Assembly (NCBI GenBank): GCA_023457235.1
Contig: JAEWMK010000364.1
Span: forward strand, 1-17,310
Direction of reading: 5' to 3'
Source of the DNA: Bacillota bacterium
GTDB taxonomy: Bacteria > Bacillota > Bacilli > Bacillales > Bacillaceae_J
Length of the DNA stretch: 17,310 bases
Position 1 is the first letter of the stretch. Each line of letters begins with the position of its first letter. The notes below the pieces were generated by a model. That model did no database searches. It was given only the letters and a program-made list of their open reading frames with translations, and had not been told where the DNA came from. Positions 6,633 through 14,123 of the stretch are shown piece by piece. The translations under genes and the position numbers were made by a program.

Positions 6633-8894
6633 ATGCTAAAAAACGTCATAAGTTTGACCCTCGTCAACCTGCTTTTATCAAGTCAGCTTACGCATACTTT
6701 TGCAAATCAAATCCATACAAACGTTCCGAAAATAAAACCGATTGAAATAAACGTAACCCCTCCAGAAAAGAATCAATCCAAAAAGTTCATCATTGAAGTT
6801 GAAGACCGAGAAGTTCTTAAGAAAATAAAAGCCAATCATCCGAAAGTAAAACTAGAAAAAGTGTTTGACACTGTTCTTCAAGGTGCTTCGGTTATTGGGA
6901 CTGAGGAAGATATTGAAAAAATAAAAATGCAGCCCGGCATTAAAGGGGTGCATCACACAAGTACCTATAAAGTCGAGCTTGATAAAAGTGTGCCGTTTAT
7001 CGGTGGAATGCTTCTCCGCGGTGAATTCGATGAGAAAGGTCAGCGCCTTACAGGAAAAGGTGTGAAGGTCGGCGTCATCGATACGGGCATTGATTATACT
7101 CATGGAGATTTACAACGGAATTATCAGGGGGGATTCGACTTGGTTGATGAGGACGAAGACCCAATGGAAACGGTGAAAAGCCAAGGGGAGGCCACTTTGC
7201 ACGGTTCACATGTGGCCGGAATCATTGGTGCCAATGGAAAATACCTTGGGGTAGCACCGGATGCTGAGATTTATGCCTATCGTGCACTCGGTCCTGGTGG
7301 TGTCGGCACATCTGATCAAGTCATTGCCGCCATTGAAAAAGCGGTCGAGGATGGAATGGACATTATTAATCTATCACTTGGCAGCTCAGTCAACGGCCCT
7401 GACTACCCAACAAGCATGGCACTCGATAAGGCGGTTGAAAAAGGAGTCATTGCGGTAACCTCCAATGGAAACTCCGGTCCGGGGTTGTGGACGGTAGGCT
7501 CACCGGGCACTTCAGAAAAAGCAATCTCAGTTGGCGCCTCGACTCCACCGCTAGAGATTCCTGTACTAGAGTTGGAGTTGGTGCCAAACAAAACCTTTAT
7601 GCTTCAGCCACTTCAGGGCTCCGTGCCATGGAATCTAACGAAAAGCAAAAAAATAGTTTTTGGTGGTCTAGGTTATCCGAACGAATTATCGGATGTCAAA
7701 GACAAAATTGTTTTGGTCGAAAGAGGAGAAATATCTTTTACGGAAAAAGTAAAAAATGCCTATAAAAAGGGCGCAAAAGCAGTATTAATTTTTAACAACG
7801 AGGAAGGGGCTTTTTCAGGAGGACTTGAGGAGGCGATCACAATTCCGGTTGTGGCGCTGACGCGGGAGGACGGACTTTTTATAAAAGACGAACTTGAAAA
7901 AGGACATGAGTGGGCGGCGACAAAAATGAGGAAGGTGCAGGACCAATTGGCTAATTTCAGTTCGCGCGGTCCAGTTACGCACACTTGGAGGATCAAACCT
8001 GATGTGGTTGCGCCTGGTGTGAAAATTAGAAGTACGATCCCGAACGGTTACATTTCATTGCAAGGGACAAGCATGGCTGCACCGCACGTCGCCGGGGCGG
8101 CAGCATTAATTAAGCAGGCCCATCCCGATTGGAACCCGGAGCAAGTAAAAGCGGCGCTGATGAATACAGCAAAACCGATTTTCGATGATACGGGTCGAAT
8201 GTACAACCCGTACGAGCAGGGAGCCGGCCGGATCCAAGTCGAGAAAGCAGTCGATGCGAAGGTGCTCATCTTTCCGGGGTCATTGGCATTAGGTTCGATA
8301 GTGCCAAAAAGTGGCTTGACCCGGAAGTCAGTAAAGATAACGGTAGAAAATAAATCTAGTCATACCGAAAAAATATCATTCGCCACTCCTACCCTGAAGG
8401 AAGGGGTTCACTGGCACCTGCCTTTATCATTCTCGTTGAAGCCGCTGGAAAAAAGAATCGTAATTGTAGCTATGACCGTTGATTCGGACAAAGTAACAGA
8501 TGGGATTCATTACGGAAATGTAAAAATAGAGTCTAGCAGTGACGACGAAATTCTGCTCCCTTATCTATTTGTTGTCGGAGATGCAGAACATCCAAGGGTC
8601 ATGGGCTTCTCCTTTGAAAAAGAAAATGAAGAGGACGAAGTCTACAAATACGAACTCTACTTACCTGAAGGAGCGGAGGAATTAGGAGTTGCGCTGTTTG
8701 ATCCACTAACATTAACCTACGTTGGACACCTGGTCCACGAGAAAAATGTGAAAAGAGGTTTACTAGAGGCTGAACTGAAGCGTGCCGACATTCCATTTGC
8801 CGACGGGGATTACATTTACATTGTCTACGCCATCCAAAACGGCAAAGAAGGAGTGCAGCAAGGTAGAATCGCGATTGGGGAGGAAAGTGGGTAG
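6633..8894 (+). CDS. Secreted subtilisin-family serine protease with PA insert (Vpr-like, S8)
   Basis: A 753-residue exported protease. Residues 1-24 form a signal peptide (short basic start, hydrophobic core, likely cut after TFA). About 50-115 resembles an inhibitor I9 propeptide. The catalytic domain has D150 (GVIDTGIDYTH), H190 (LHGSHVAGI), oxyanion N280 (SNGNSG) and S480 (GTSMAAPHVAG), so the triad is intact. Between N280 and S480 a long insert (about 340-430, with KIVLVERGEISF) looks like a protease-associated (PA) domain, as in Vpr of B. subtilis. The last 200 residues are beta-rich and lack LPXTG or SLH repeats, so it is probably free in the medium. ATG 6633 follows AAGGAG by 12 nt, a somewhat long gap. 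It appears monocistronic. Substrate is unknown. Confidence 0.93.
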   Translation: MLKNVISLTLVNLLLSSQLTHTFANQIHTNVPKIKPIEINVTPPEKNQSKKFIIEVEDREVLKKIKANHPKVKLEKVFDTVLQGASVIGTEEDIEKIKMQPGIKGVHHTSTYKVELDKSVPFIGGMLLRGEFDEKGQRLTGKGVKVGVIDTGIDYTHGDLQRNYQGGFDLVDEDEDPMETVKSQGEATLHGSHVAGIIGANGKYLGVAPDAEIYAYRALGPGGVGTSDQVIAAIEKAVEDGMDIINLSLGSSVNGPDYPTSMALDKAVEKGVIAVTSNGNSGPGLWTVGSPGTSEKAISVGASTPPLEIPVLELELVPNKTFMLQPLQGSVPWNLTKSKKIVFGGLGYPNELSDVKDKIVLVERGEISFTEKVKNAYKKGAKAVLIFNNEEGAFSGGLEEAITIPVVALTREDGLFIKDELEKGHEWAATKMRKVQDQLANFSSRGPVTHTWRIKPDVVAPGVKIRSTIPNGYISLQGTSMAAPHVAGAAALIKQAHPDWNPEQVKAALMNTAKPIFDDTGRMYNPYEQGAGRIQVEKAVDAKVLIFPGSLALGSIVPKSGLTRKSVKITVENKSSHTEKISFATPTLKEGVHWHLPLSFSLKPLEKRIVIVAMTVDSDKVTDGIHYGNVKIESSSDDEILLPYLFVVGDAEHPRVMGFSFEKENEEDEVYKYELYLPEGAEELGVALFDPLTLTYVGHLVHEKNVKRGLLEAELKRADIPFADGDYIYIVYAIQNGKEGVQQGRIAIGEESG

Positions 8895-8920
8895 AAGGGC
8901 TGGCGGTGGTGCCGGCCCTT
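8895..8920 (+). terminator. Strong hairpin directly after the subtilase, no U-tract
   Basis: AAGGGCTGGC (8895-8904) pairs with GCCGGCCCTT (8911-8920), with one U-G pair and a 6-nt loop, starting at the base after the stop codon. ATAAAGG follows, not a T-run, so it may protect the mRNA 3' end or act as a factor-dependent stop. Confidence 0.45.
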
Positions 8921-9138
8921 ATAAAGGGGACATTGCCGAAATTCCATAAACCGAAGGTGATTTAGTGTAATTTTATTATAAAAACGAACCTTTTTCTCGC
9001 TGGTTGGTTGTATTGTTATGAAAAAAGCATATTAATTTAACGAAAAGCCACTTTTATGGACAATCTGTCGGCCAAATTCCCCTAAAAAACAGGTTTAAAG
9101 CTGGGTGGAAGAGGGAAAGGATACGTTGGGATACGCTA
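8921..9138. other. Noncoding region between the subtilase and the 21-bp array
   Basis: About 220 bp of mixed composition with no open frame that looks coding and no clear promoter. Two GGATACG words (9119-9125 and 9129-9135) lie 10 bp apart just before the phased array begins. Confidence 0.4.
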
Positions 9139-9231
9139 TATTATCTGGAATTGGTGATTTATTATCCGGATCTGCCGATATATTATCCGAAAATGGCAAA
9201 ATATTATCCGAAAAGCTGGTTTTATTATCCG
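9139..9231. repeat. Phased direct repeat: five TATTATCCG-type words every 21 bp
   Basis: TATTATCTG at 9139 is followed by TATTATCCG at 9160, 9181, 9202 and 9223. Every step is exactly 21 bp, while the 12 bp between words vary. Because 21 is a multiple of three, both strands show open frames with a 7-residue period (YYP on the plus strand, RII on the minus). I treat those as consequences of the repeat, not as genes: neither has a convincing ribosome binding site. The array ends 164 bp before the -35 box of the atp promoter. Confidence 0.85.
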
Positions 9232-9244
9232 ACTCCCGATTATC

Positions 9245-9356
9245 AGGGGACCCGGCGCCCGATTAGCGATAAAAGTGCCGCGGCGGTGAGGCGCCACCCA
9301 CCACTTCCCAACATCGAAAACACCCCTCACAGGGCACTGAAGGGGCCGCGTCCGGA
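9245..9356. repeat. GC-rich palindromic block next to the 21-bp array
   Basis: AGTGCC (9274-9279) and GTGAGG (9286-9291) match CCTCAC (9325-9330) and GGCACT (9333-9338) in inverted order, giving an interrupted stem around a 33-nt loop. GGCGCC words at both ends of the left part add pairing. Its composition contrasts sharply with the AT-rich DNA on both sides. It does not share the AGGGTCGGGT word with the family B blocks. Confidence 0.5.
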
Positions 9357-9394
9357 ATTTTGACATATATGTGACGATTTTCACTTAAAATGGA

Positions 9395-9423
9395 TTGACA
9401 TTAAAAGTGCCCTATTGTATGCT
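9395..9423 (+). promoter_or_regulatory. Sigma-A promoter of the ATP synthase operon
   Basis: A perfect -35 box TTGACA (9395-9400), a 17-bp spacer (9401-9417) and -10 box TATGCT (9418-9423). Transcription would begin near 9430, about 75 nt before atpZ. This is the best promoter in the window and suits a constitutive, highly expressed operon. Confidence 0.85.
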
Positions 9424-9504
9424 AAAAAAGGTGTGAAAACAGAGCATAATATGTATATATTTGTCAGTGAATTGAAAAAACTTTAGCGGAAGGAGCGTTT
9501 TTCC

Positions 9505-9738
9505 TTGCGTGATGAGAAACGGCCTAGAAATCCTTATAAGGCGATGGCGCTTATGTCCGCCATTTCAGCCCAATTGGTTGGCTCAATCTTAATAGGTTTA
9601 TTTATAGGAAAATGGCTGGATGCCGAGTTAGGGACGCTGCCATTATTTTTAATTTTAGGTCTATTTTTAGGATTGGGGACTGGCATCTATAGCATGTTGC
9701 AGCTTATCAAGAAGTTCAACGGGAGTCATGATGAATAG
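9505..9738 (+). CDS. atpZ: AtpZ, accessory membrane protein of the ATP synthase operon
   Basis: A 77-residue protein of the AtpZ/AtpI family (pfam ATPase_gene1) with two membrane segments (about 14-35 and 43-66). The conserved GKWLDAELGT link lies between them, with a basic start and a charged tail. In Bacillus pseudofirmus OF4, AtpZ and AtpI are linked to magnesium supply and c-ring assembly; the role here is by analogy. The start is TTG 9505, with AAGGAG ending 9 nt upstream; no ATG or GTG fits. It is the first gene after the operon promoter and overlaps atpI by a few bases, implying coupled translation. Confidence 0.88.
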   Translation: MRDEKRPRNPYKAMALMSAISAQLVGSILIGLFIGKWLDAELGTLPLFLILGLFLGLGTGIYSMLQLIKKFNGSHDE

Positions 9739-10135
9739 TAAAGAATATAAGCAAATTTTCATCAGAGAACTTAAGATTATTATTAATCTACTAGCGATAT
9801 TTGTGATAGGATGGGGCTTTACGCCATACCCTCACATTTTTTTAGGGCTAATACTGGGAACTGTTATCAGTACATACAATTTATGGTCGATGCATAGCAA
9901 GGTTAACCGAATGGGACAAACCATCGTCGACAATGCGAACAAAAAGGAAGATGAAAAGAAAAAGAGAGTCAAGTCTCTCGGATCTTTGAACAGACTAGCG
10001 GCTGCCTCACTTGCAGTTGTTATTGCTATGCGCTACCCGGATATGTTTAACATGGTAGCCGTGATTATAGGATTAATGACAAACCATTTCGTCATTATGA
10101 TAGATTTTCTTTTTCAATCCATCCGGAAAAAATGA
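9731..10135 (+). CDS. atpI: ATP synthase subunit I (AtpI)
   Basis: A 134-residue polytopic membrane protein of the AtpI family, not part of the finished enzyme but helping assemble the c-ring. Hydrophobic segments lie near residues 15-33, 34-53, 83-98 and 102-125. A strongly basic stretch, rich in Lys, Glu and Asp, is at about 69-81. Two ATG codons stand side by side (9728 and 9731). The second is preferred because GGGAG (9721-9725) is then 5 nt away instead of 2. The gene begins inside the last codons of atpZ and ends 17 bp before atpB. Confidence 0.88.
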   Translation: MNSKEYKQIFIRELKIIINLLAIFVIGWGFTPYPHIFLGLILGTVISTYNLWSMHSKVNRMGQTIVDNANKKEDEKKKRVKSLGSLNRLAAASLAVVIAMRYPDMFNMVAVIIGLMTNHFVIMIDFLFQSIRKK

Positions 10136-10152
10136 AAGAGAGGTGAAACAAC

Positions 10153-10863
10153 TTGGAACATGGTGCTCCAATAGTAACATTTTTAGGACTTCAATTTAAT
10201 TTATCCAACGTTCTCATGATCATTGTTGCCTCAGTAATTGTATTCTTACTAGCAACTGCTGGTGCAAGATCTTTACAACTCCGTCCAACTGGAATGCAAA
10301 ACTTTATGGAATGGGTTTTGGACTTCGTCAAAGGGATCATCGGGAATACAATGGACTGGAAAACAGGCGGTCGTTTCCTAACATTGGGCGTAACAATCAT
10401 TATGTACATCTTTGTATCAAATATGTTAGGTCTCCCATTCGCGGTTTCGATTGATGGTGTTCTGTGGTGGAAATCACCAACAGCGGACCCAACAATCACC
10501 TTAACTTTAGCTGTAATGATCGCAGGTCTATCCCATTATTACGGAATTAAGTTAACAGGGGCAAAACATTATGGAGGAACATTCTTCTCTCCAATGAAGT
10601 TTTTATTCCCGCTAAAAATTATTGAAGAGTTTGCAAACACTCTAACTCTTGGTCTGCGTCTTTATGGTAACATCTACGCAGGTGAAATTTTGCTAGGCTT
10701 ACTAGCTGGTTTAATGTCAAGTGGTATCGGCGGTGCAATCGGTGGTATTTTACCGATGTTGGCATGGCAGGGATTCAGTGTTTTCGTAGGTACAATCCAA
10801 GCATTTATTTTTACAATGTTAACAATGGTTTACTTGTCTCATAAAGTGAGCATGGACCATTAA
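10153..10863 (+). CDS. atpB: F1Fo ATP synthase subunit a
   Basis: Subunit a forms the two proton half-channels in the membrane. The 236-residue product has five to six hydrophobic segments. The essential arginine is R169 in the motif ANTLTLGLRLYGN, matching Arg210 of E. coli; it faces the c-ring glutamate. The C-terminal helix contains GTIQAFIFTMLTMVYLS, another family hallmark. The start is TTG 10153, with AGGTGA ending 6 nt upstream, and gives the usual short MEHGAP N-terminus. It sits between atpI and atpE in the standard Fo gene order. I see no lysine-rich change near R169 of the kind associated with alkaliphiles, but did not align it. Confidence 0.97.
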   Translation: MEHGAPIVTFLGLQFNLSNVLMIIVASVIVFLLATAGARSLQLRPTGMQNFMEWVLDFVKGIIGNTMDWKTGGRFLTLGVTIIMYIFVSNMLGLPFAVSIDGVLWWKSPTADPTITLTLAVMIAGLSHYYGIKLTGAKHYGGTFFSPMKFLFPLKIIEEFANTLTLGLRLYGNIYAGEILLGLLAGLMSSGIGGAIGGILPMLAWQGFSVFVGTIQAFIFTMLTMVYLSHKVSMDH

Positions 10864-10917
10864 TATAAAAACTCTATTATAATAAAACTTTTCATAGGAA
10901 AAAGGGAGGACTTTTAA

Positions 10918-11136
10918 ATGAATTTAATAGCAGCTGCAATTGCGGTAGGTTTAGCGGCACTAGGTGCTGGTATTGGTAACGGTCTTATCGTTGGACGTAC
11001 AGTTGAGGGAATCGCTCGTCAACCAGAACTTCAAGGTAGACTACAAACTACAATGTTCATCGGGGTTGCGTTAGTAGAAGCATTACCGATCATCGGGGTA
11101 GTTATCGCGTTTATCGTAATGGGCCAAAACGCTTAA
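10918..11136 (+). CDS. atpE: F1Fo ATP synthase subunit c
   Basis: A 72-residue proteolipid hairpin; ten or so copies make the rotor ring. Helix 1 carries the GxGxGxG packing motif as GAGIGNG (16-22), the ordinary version rather than the alanine series of alkaliphiles. The polar loop is ARQPELQ (33-39). The proton-carrying carboxylate is E54 in ALVEALP in helix 2. ATG 10918 follows AAAGGGAGGA, the strongest ribosome binding site in the Fo block, in keeping with the need for many copies. A 54-bp spacer separates it from atpB, and a 235-bp structured spacer follows before atpF. Confidence 0.98.
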   Translation: MNLIAAAIAVGLAALGAGIGNGLIVGRTVEGIARQPELQGRLQTTMFIGVALVEALPIIGVVIAFIVMGQNA

Positions 11137-11371
11137 TAATAAAGGACCCATATAACAGTAAATGAAAGCAACAAGGATCATGGACCTTAGTTCATAATGG
11201 CGAAAGATCGATCTAAGCGAGATCCTTCGCCATTCCTTTATGCGAACCACATTCAAGCTTTAATCACGACCTTAATTCGGAGAAGCACTCCGTTTAAAAC
11301 TAGAAACAAAGCTAAATCGCATTATTCATTTTTAATAATGAGTAGGCACGTATTGAAAGGAGTGAAATACA
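11137..11371 (+). other. Structured 235-bp spacer between atpE and atpF
   Basis: Three hairpins can be drawn. The strongest is AATGGCGAA (11196-11204) with TTCGCCATT (11226-11234), enclosing GATCT / AGATC (11210-11214, 11220-11224). CGGAG / CTCCG (11278-11292) is next. CATTATT / AATAATG (11320-11340) is third. None has a downstream T-run, so they are unlikely to end transcription. A 74-codon frame from 11197 starts inside the first hairpin and overlaps atpF, and is not accepted as a gene. Confidence 0.6.
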
Positions 11372-11896
11372 GTGTCATTAGACTTTTTAGTATTAGCATC
11401 AGCTGGTGCGCAAGGTATTAACACAGGTGATATCGTTTTCCAGCTTGCATCGTTTATTATCCTATTACTTTTACTTCGTAAGTTTGCATTCGGCCCGTTA
11501 ATGGGAATTATGAAGAAACGTGAAGAGCATATTGCTAACGAAATCGAAGCAGCAGAAAAAGCCCGTCAAGAGGCTCAAAAGGTTGCAGCCCAACAAGCTG
11601 AAGCACTTAAAGCTGCACGTCAAGATGCTGCTGAACTAATCGAAAACGCTAAGAAACTTGGCGAGCAACAACAAAAAGATATTATCGAAGCAGCTAAAGT
11701 TGAAGCAACACGTCTAAAAGATGCTGCTGTAAAAGAAATACAGCAAGAAAAAGACCAAGCTATTTCAGCTTTACGTGAGCAAGTGGCTACATTATCAGTA
11801 CTAATTGCATCTAAAGTTATTGAAAAAGAGTTAAATGAACAAGATCAACAAAAACTGATCGATGAGTACATCAAAGAGGTAGGCGAGGCACGATGA
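11372..11896 (+). CDS. atpF: F1Fo ATP synthase subunit b
   Basis: Two copies form the peripheral stalk that holds F1 still. The 174-residue protein has one membrane helix (about 21-37, rich in Leu and Ile), then a long, charged, Ala/Glu/Lys/Gln-rich helix (about 50-165) that pairs as a coiled coil. A family landmark, FAFGPLMGIMKKREEHI, joins the two. The start is GTG 11372, with AAAGGAG ending 9 nt upstream. The TGA stop overlaps the atpH ATG (ATGA), indicating translational coupling. The N-terminus before the helix is longer than in E. coli b, as is usual in Bacillus. Confidence 0.97.
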   Translation: MSLDFLVLASAGAQGINTGDIVFQLASFIILLLLLRKFAFGPLMGIMKKREEHIANEIEAAEKARQEAQKVAAQQAEALKAARQDAAELIENAKKLGEQQQKDIIEAAKVEATRLKDAAVKEIQQEKDQAISALREQVATLSVLIASKVIEKELNEQDQQKLIDEYIKEVGEAR

Positions 11897-12438
11897 GTCA
11901 AAACGCTGTCGCTGGTCGCTATGCCGTAGCTCTTTACCAATTAGCAAAAGAACGTAACGAATTAGAGCAATTAGAACAAGAATTAAAGGTTGTCGAAAAA
12001 GTAGTGGCTGAAAATCCACAATTTCTAACAATCTTAAAACATCCAAAGATTGCAAAAGACACGAAAAAAGCGTTAGTAAAAGAAGTATTCAAAGATGCAT
12101 CACAAACAGTGATCAACACGATTCTTCTTTTAATCGACCGCAAACGTGAAGAAATCCTTCTAGAAGTGGTTGAACAATATTTCCTTTTAGCGAATGATGC
12201 ACGCGGTATTGCGGATGCAAAAGTATTCTCAGTCCGTCCATTAAATGCTGATGAAGAAAAAGCACTTTCAGAAGTTTTTGCAAAGAAAATTGGTAAATCA
12301 GAATTACGCATTAACAATATCGTAGACAACAGCCTGATCGGCGGCGTCAAGATACGAATCGGAAATACAATTTATGATGGCAGTGTAAAAGGTAAGCTTG
12401 ACCGTATTGAACGTCAATTACTATCAGCACAACGCTAG
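11893..12438 (+). CDS. atpH: F1Fo ATP synthase subunit delta
   Basis: Delta (181 residues) caps the alpha3-beta3 head and joins it to the b dimer. The N-terminal helical bundle starts AGRYAVALYQLA, and the C-terminal part contains VDNSLIGGVKIRIGN, the family's best-known block (about 150-164). The ATG lies in the ATGA overlap with atpF. The purine-rich GAGGTAGGCGAGG just before it lies within the end of atpF. A gap of only 17 bp leads to atpA. The middle section is typically variable in this family. Confidence 0.96.
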   Translation: MSQNAVAGRYAVALYQLAKERNELEQLEQELKVVEKVVAENPQFLTILKHPKIAKDTKKALVKEVFKDASQTVINTILLLIDRKREEILLEVVEQYFLLANDARGIADAKVFSVRPLNADEEKALSEVFAKKIGKSELRINNIVDNSLIGGVKIRIGNTIYDGSVKGKLDRIERQLLSAQR

Positions 12439-12455
12439 AAGTAGGGGTGAAATTC

Positions 12456-13964
12456 ATGAGCATCAAAGCAGAAGAAATTAGTGCACTGATAAAAAAGCAA
12501 ATCGAAAATTATCAGTCTGAAATCGAAGTGAATGATGTTGGTACTGTAATCCGTGTCGGTGACGGTATCGCACTTGCTCATGGTCTTGATAACGCAATGG
12601 CGGGAGAACTTCTTGAGTTCTCTAACGGAGTAATGGGTCTTGCCCAAAACTTAGAAGAAAACAACGTTGGTATCGTTATTCTTGGACCATATACTGAAAT
12701 CCGTGAAGGTGACGAAGTTCGCCGTACAGGCCGTATCATGGAGGTTCCAGTAGGTGAGCAATTATTAGGACGTGTAGTAAACCCATTAGGTTTGCCAGTT
12801 GACGGCTTAGGCCCAATTGAAACTACAAAAACTCGTCCAATCGAACAAAAGGCACCAGGTGTTATGGCTCGTAAATCAGTACATGAACCATTACAAACTG
12901 GTATCAAAGCGATCGACGCTCTTGTACCTATCGGACGCGGACAACGTGAGTTAATCATCGGTGACCGTCAAACTGGTAAAACATCAGTAGCAATCGACGC
13001 AATCTTAAACCAAAAAGACGAAAATATGATTTGTATTTACGTTGCAATTGGTCAAAAAGAATCAACAGTTCGTGGTGTTGTTGAAACATTACGTAAAAAC
13101 GGTGCATTAGACTACACAATCGTTGTAACAGCTTCTGCATCACAACCAGCTCCATTATTATACCTTGCTCCATATGCGGGTGTAGCAATGGGTGAGGAAT
13201 TCATGTACAACGGTAAGCACGTGTTAATCATCTATGATGATTTAACAAAACAAGCATCAGCATACCGTGAACTTTCATTGTTATTACGTCGTCCTCCAGG
13301 TCGTGAAGCGTATCCAGGGGATGTATTCTACTTACATTCACGCTTACTAGAGCGTGCAGCAAAACTTAACGATGATTTAGGCGGCGGTTCTATGACTGCA
13401 CTTCCATTCATCGAAACACAAGCTGGTGACGTTTCTGCGTATATCCCAACAAACGTTATCTCGATCACAGACGGACAGATTTTCTTACAATCTGACTTGT
13501 TCCACTCAGGGGTACGTCCAGCGATTAACGCAGGTTTATCAGTATCACGTGTAGGGGGATCTGCGCAAATTAAAGCGATGAAAAAGGTATCAGGTACATT
13601 ACGTCTTGACCTTGCTTCATTCCGTGAGTTAGAAGCATTCGCTCAATTTGGTTCAGACCTTGATAAAGCAACACAAGCAAAATTAAACCGTGGTGTTCGT
13701 ACTGTAGAAGTATTAAAGCAAGGTTTAAACAAGCCGCTTGCTGTTGAAAAGCAAGTAGTAATCCTTTATGCATTAACAAAAGGCTTCCTTGACGAAATTC
13801 CAGTAGCAGATATTGGCCGTTTCGAGCTAGAACTTTATACTTGGATCGAGCATAACCGCAAAGAAATTTTTGAAACTATTAAGAGCACAAAAGAACTTCC
13901 TGCTGATGCAGATATTTCTGCTGCAATTAATGACTTCAAAAAGACATTTGCTATATCTGAGTAA
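12456..13964 (+). CDS. atpA: F1Fo ATP synthase subunit alpha
   Basis: Alpha alternates with beta in the F1 hexamer and binds non-catalytic nucleotide. The 502-residue length matches the Bacillus protein. The P-loop is GDRQTGKT (169-176), and the arginine that reaches into the beta catalytic site is R365 in SVSRVGG. DGIALAHGL marks the N-terminal beta-barrel, and the C-terminal third is helical. ATG 12456 is chosen because it gives the standard MSIKAEEIS N-terminus and has AGGGGTGA 6 nt upstream; the in-frame GTG at 12447 is part of that site. The stop codon runs directly into a family A repeat, so the mRNA hairpin begins at the end of the gene. Confidence 0.98.
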   Translation: MSIKAEEISALIKKQIENYQSEIEVNDVGTVIRVGDGIALAHGLDNAMAGELLEFSNGVMGLAQNLEENNVGIVILGPYTEIREGDEVRRTGRIMEVPVGEQLLGRVVNPLGLPVDGLGPIETTKTRPIEQKAPGVMARKSVHEPLQTGIKAIDALVPIGRGQRELIIGDRQTGKTSVAIDAILNQKDENMICIYVAIGQKESTVRGVVETLRKNGALDYTIVVTASASQPAPLLYLAPYAGVAMGEEFMYNGKHVLIIYDDLTKQASAYRELSLLLRRPPGREAYPGDVFYLHSRLLERAAKLNDDLGGGSMTALPFIETQAGDVSAYIPTNVISITDGQIFLQSDLFHSGVRPAINAGLSVSRVGGSAQIKAMKKVSGTLRLDLASFRELEAFAQFGSDLDKATQAKLNRGVRTVEVLKQGLNKPLAVEKQVVILYALTKGFLDEIPVADIGRFELELYTWIEHNRKEIFETIKSTKELPADADISAAINDFKKTFAISE

Positions 13965-14095
13965 ACTTTATTCAGCAGAGCAAACTCTGCTAAATAAAGT
14001 TAAGCCTCCGGCGGATGCCTCAGATTTTCAAAGGTAATTATCGAGGCAAGCTCGATAAAATCTGGGCAACAAATACGCCAAGGCGCATTTGATCT
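13964..14095 (+). repeat. Structured intergenic repeat (family A), copy 2, between atpA and atpG
   Basis: The fullest compact copy. Hairpin 1 is AACTTTATTCAGCAGAG (13964-13980) with CTCTGCTAAATAAAGTT (13985-14001): 17 bp with one mismatch, 4-nt loop, beginning at the last base of the atpA stop. Hairpin 2 has an outer stem GCC(T)CAGATTTT (14017-14028) with AAAATCTGGGC (14057-14067). Its inner arms are TTATCGAG (14038-14045) and CTCGATAA (14051-14058), sharing a base or two with the outer stem. An unpaired AAAGGTA stretch lies on the 5' side. Hairpin 3 is CAAATACGCC / GGCGCATTTG (14070-14091). There is no T-run, so transcription should continue into atpG. Confidence 0.88.
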
Positions 14096-14123
14096 TTCAA
14101 ACAATAATTTTTTTAAAATAAAT

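Noticed and set aside
6633..8894. Subtilase as part of a lantibiotic or toxin processing cluster
   Set aside because: No precursor peptide, modification enzyme or exporter beside it; intact signal peptide and PA insert fit a general secreted Vpr-like protease.
9139..9231. CRISPR array
   Set aside because: Repeats are only 9 bp with 12-bp spacers; no cas genes; spacing far too short.
9136..9384. Frames with YYP (plus) or RII (minus) heptads over the 21-bp array
   Set aside because: The 21-bp period keeps frames open on both strands; no good ribosome site, and the minus-strand frame starts within the region just upstream of the atp promoter.
11197..11421. 74-codon frame between atpE and atpF
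   Set aside because: Its ATG is inside a strong hairpin without a ribosome site and it overlaps the atpF start out of frame.
13964..14095. Intrinsic terminator after atpA
   Set aside because: Hairpins are strong but none is followed by a T-run, and essential atp genes lie downstream in the same orientation.
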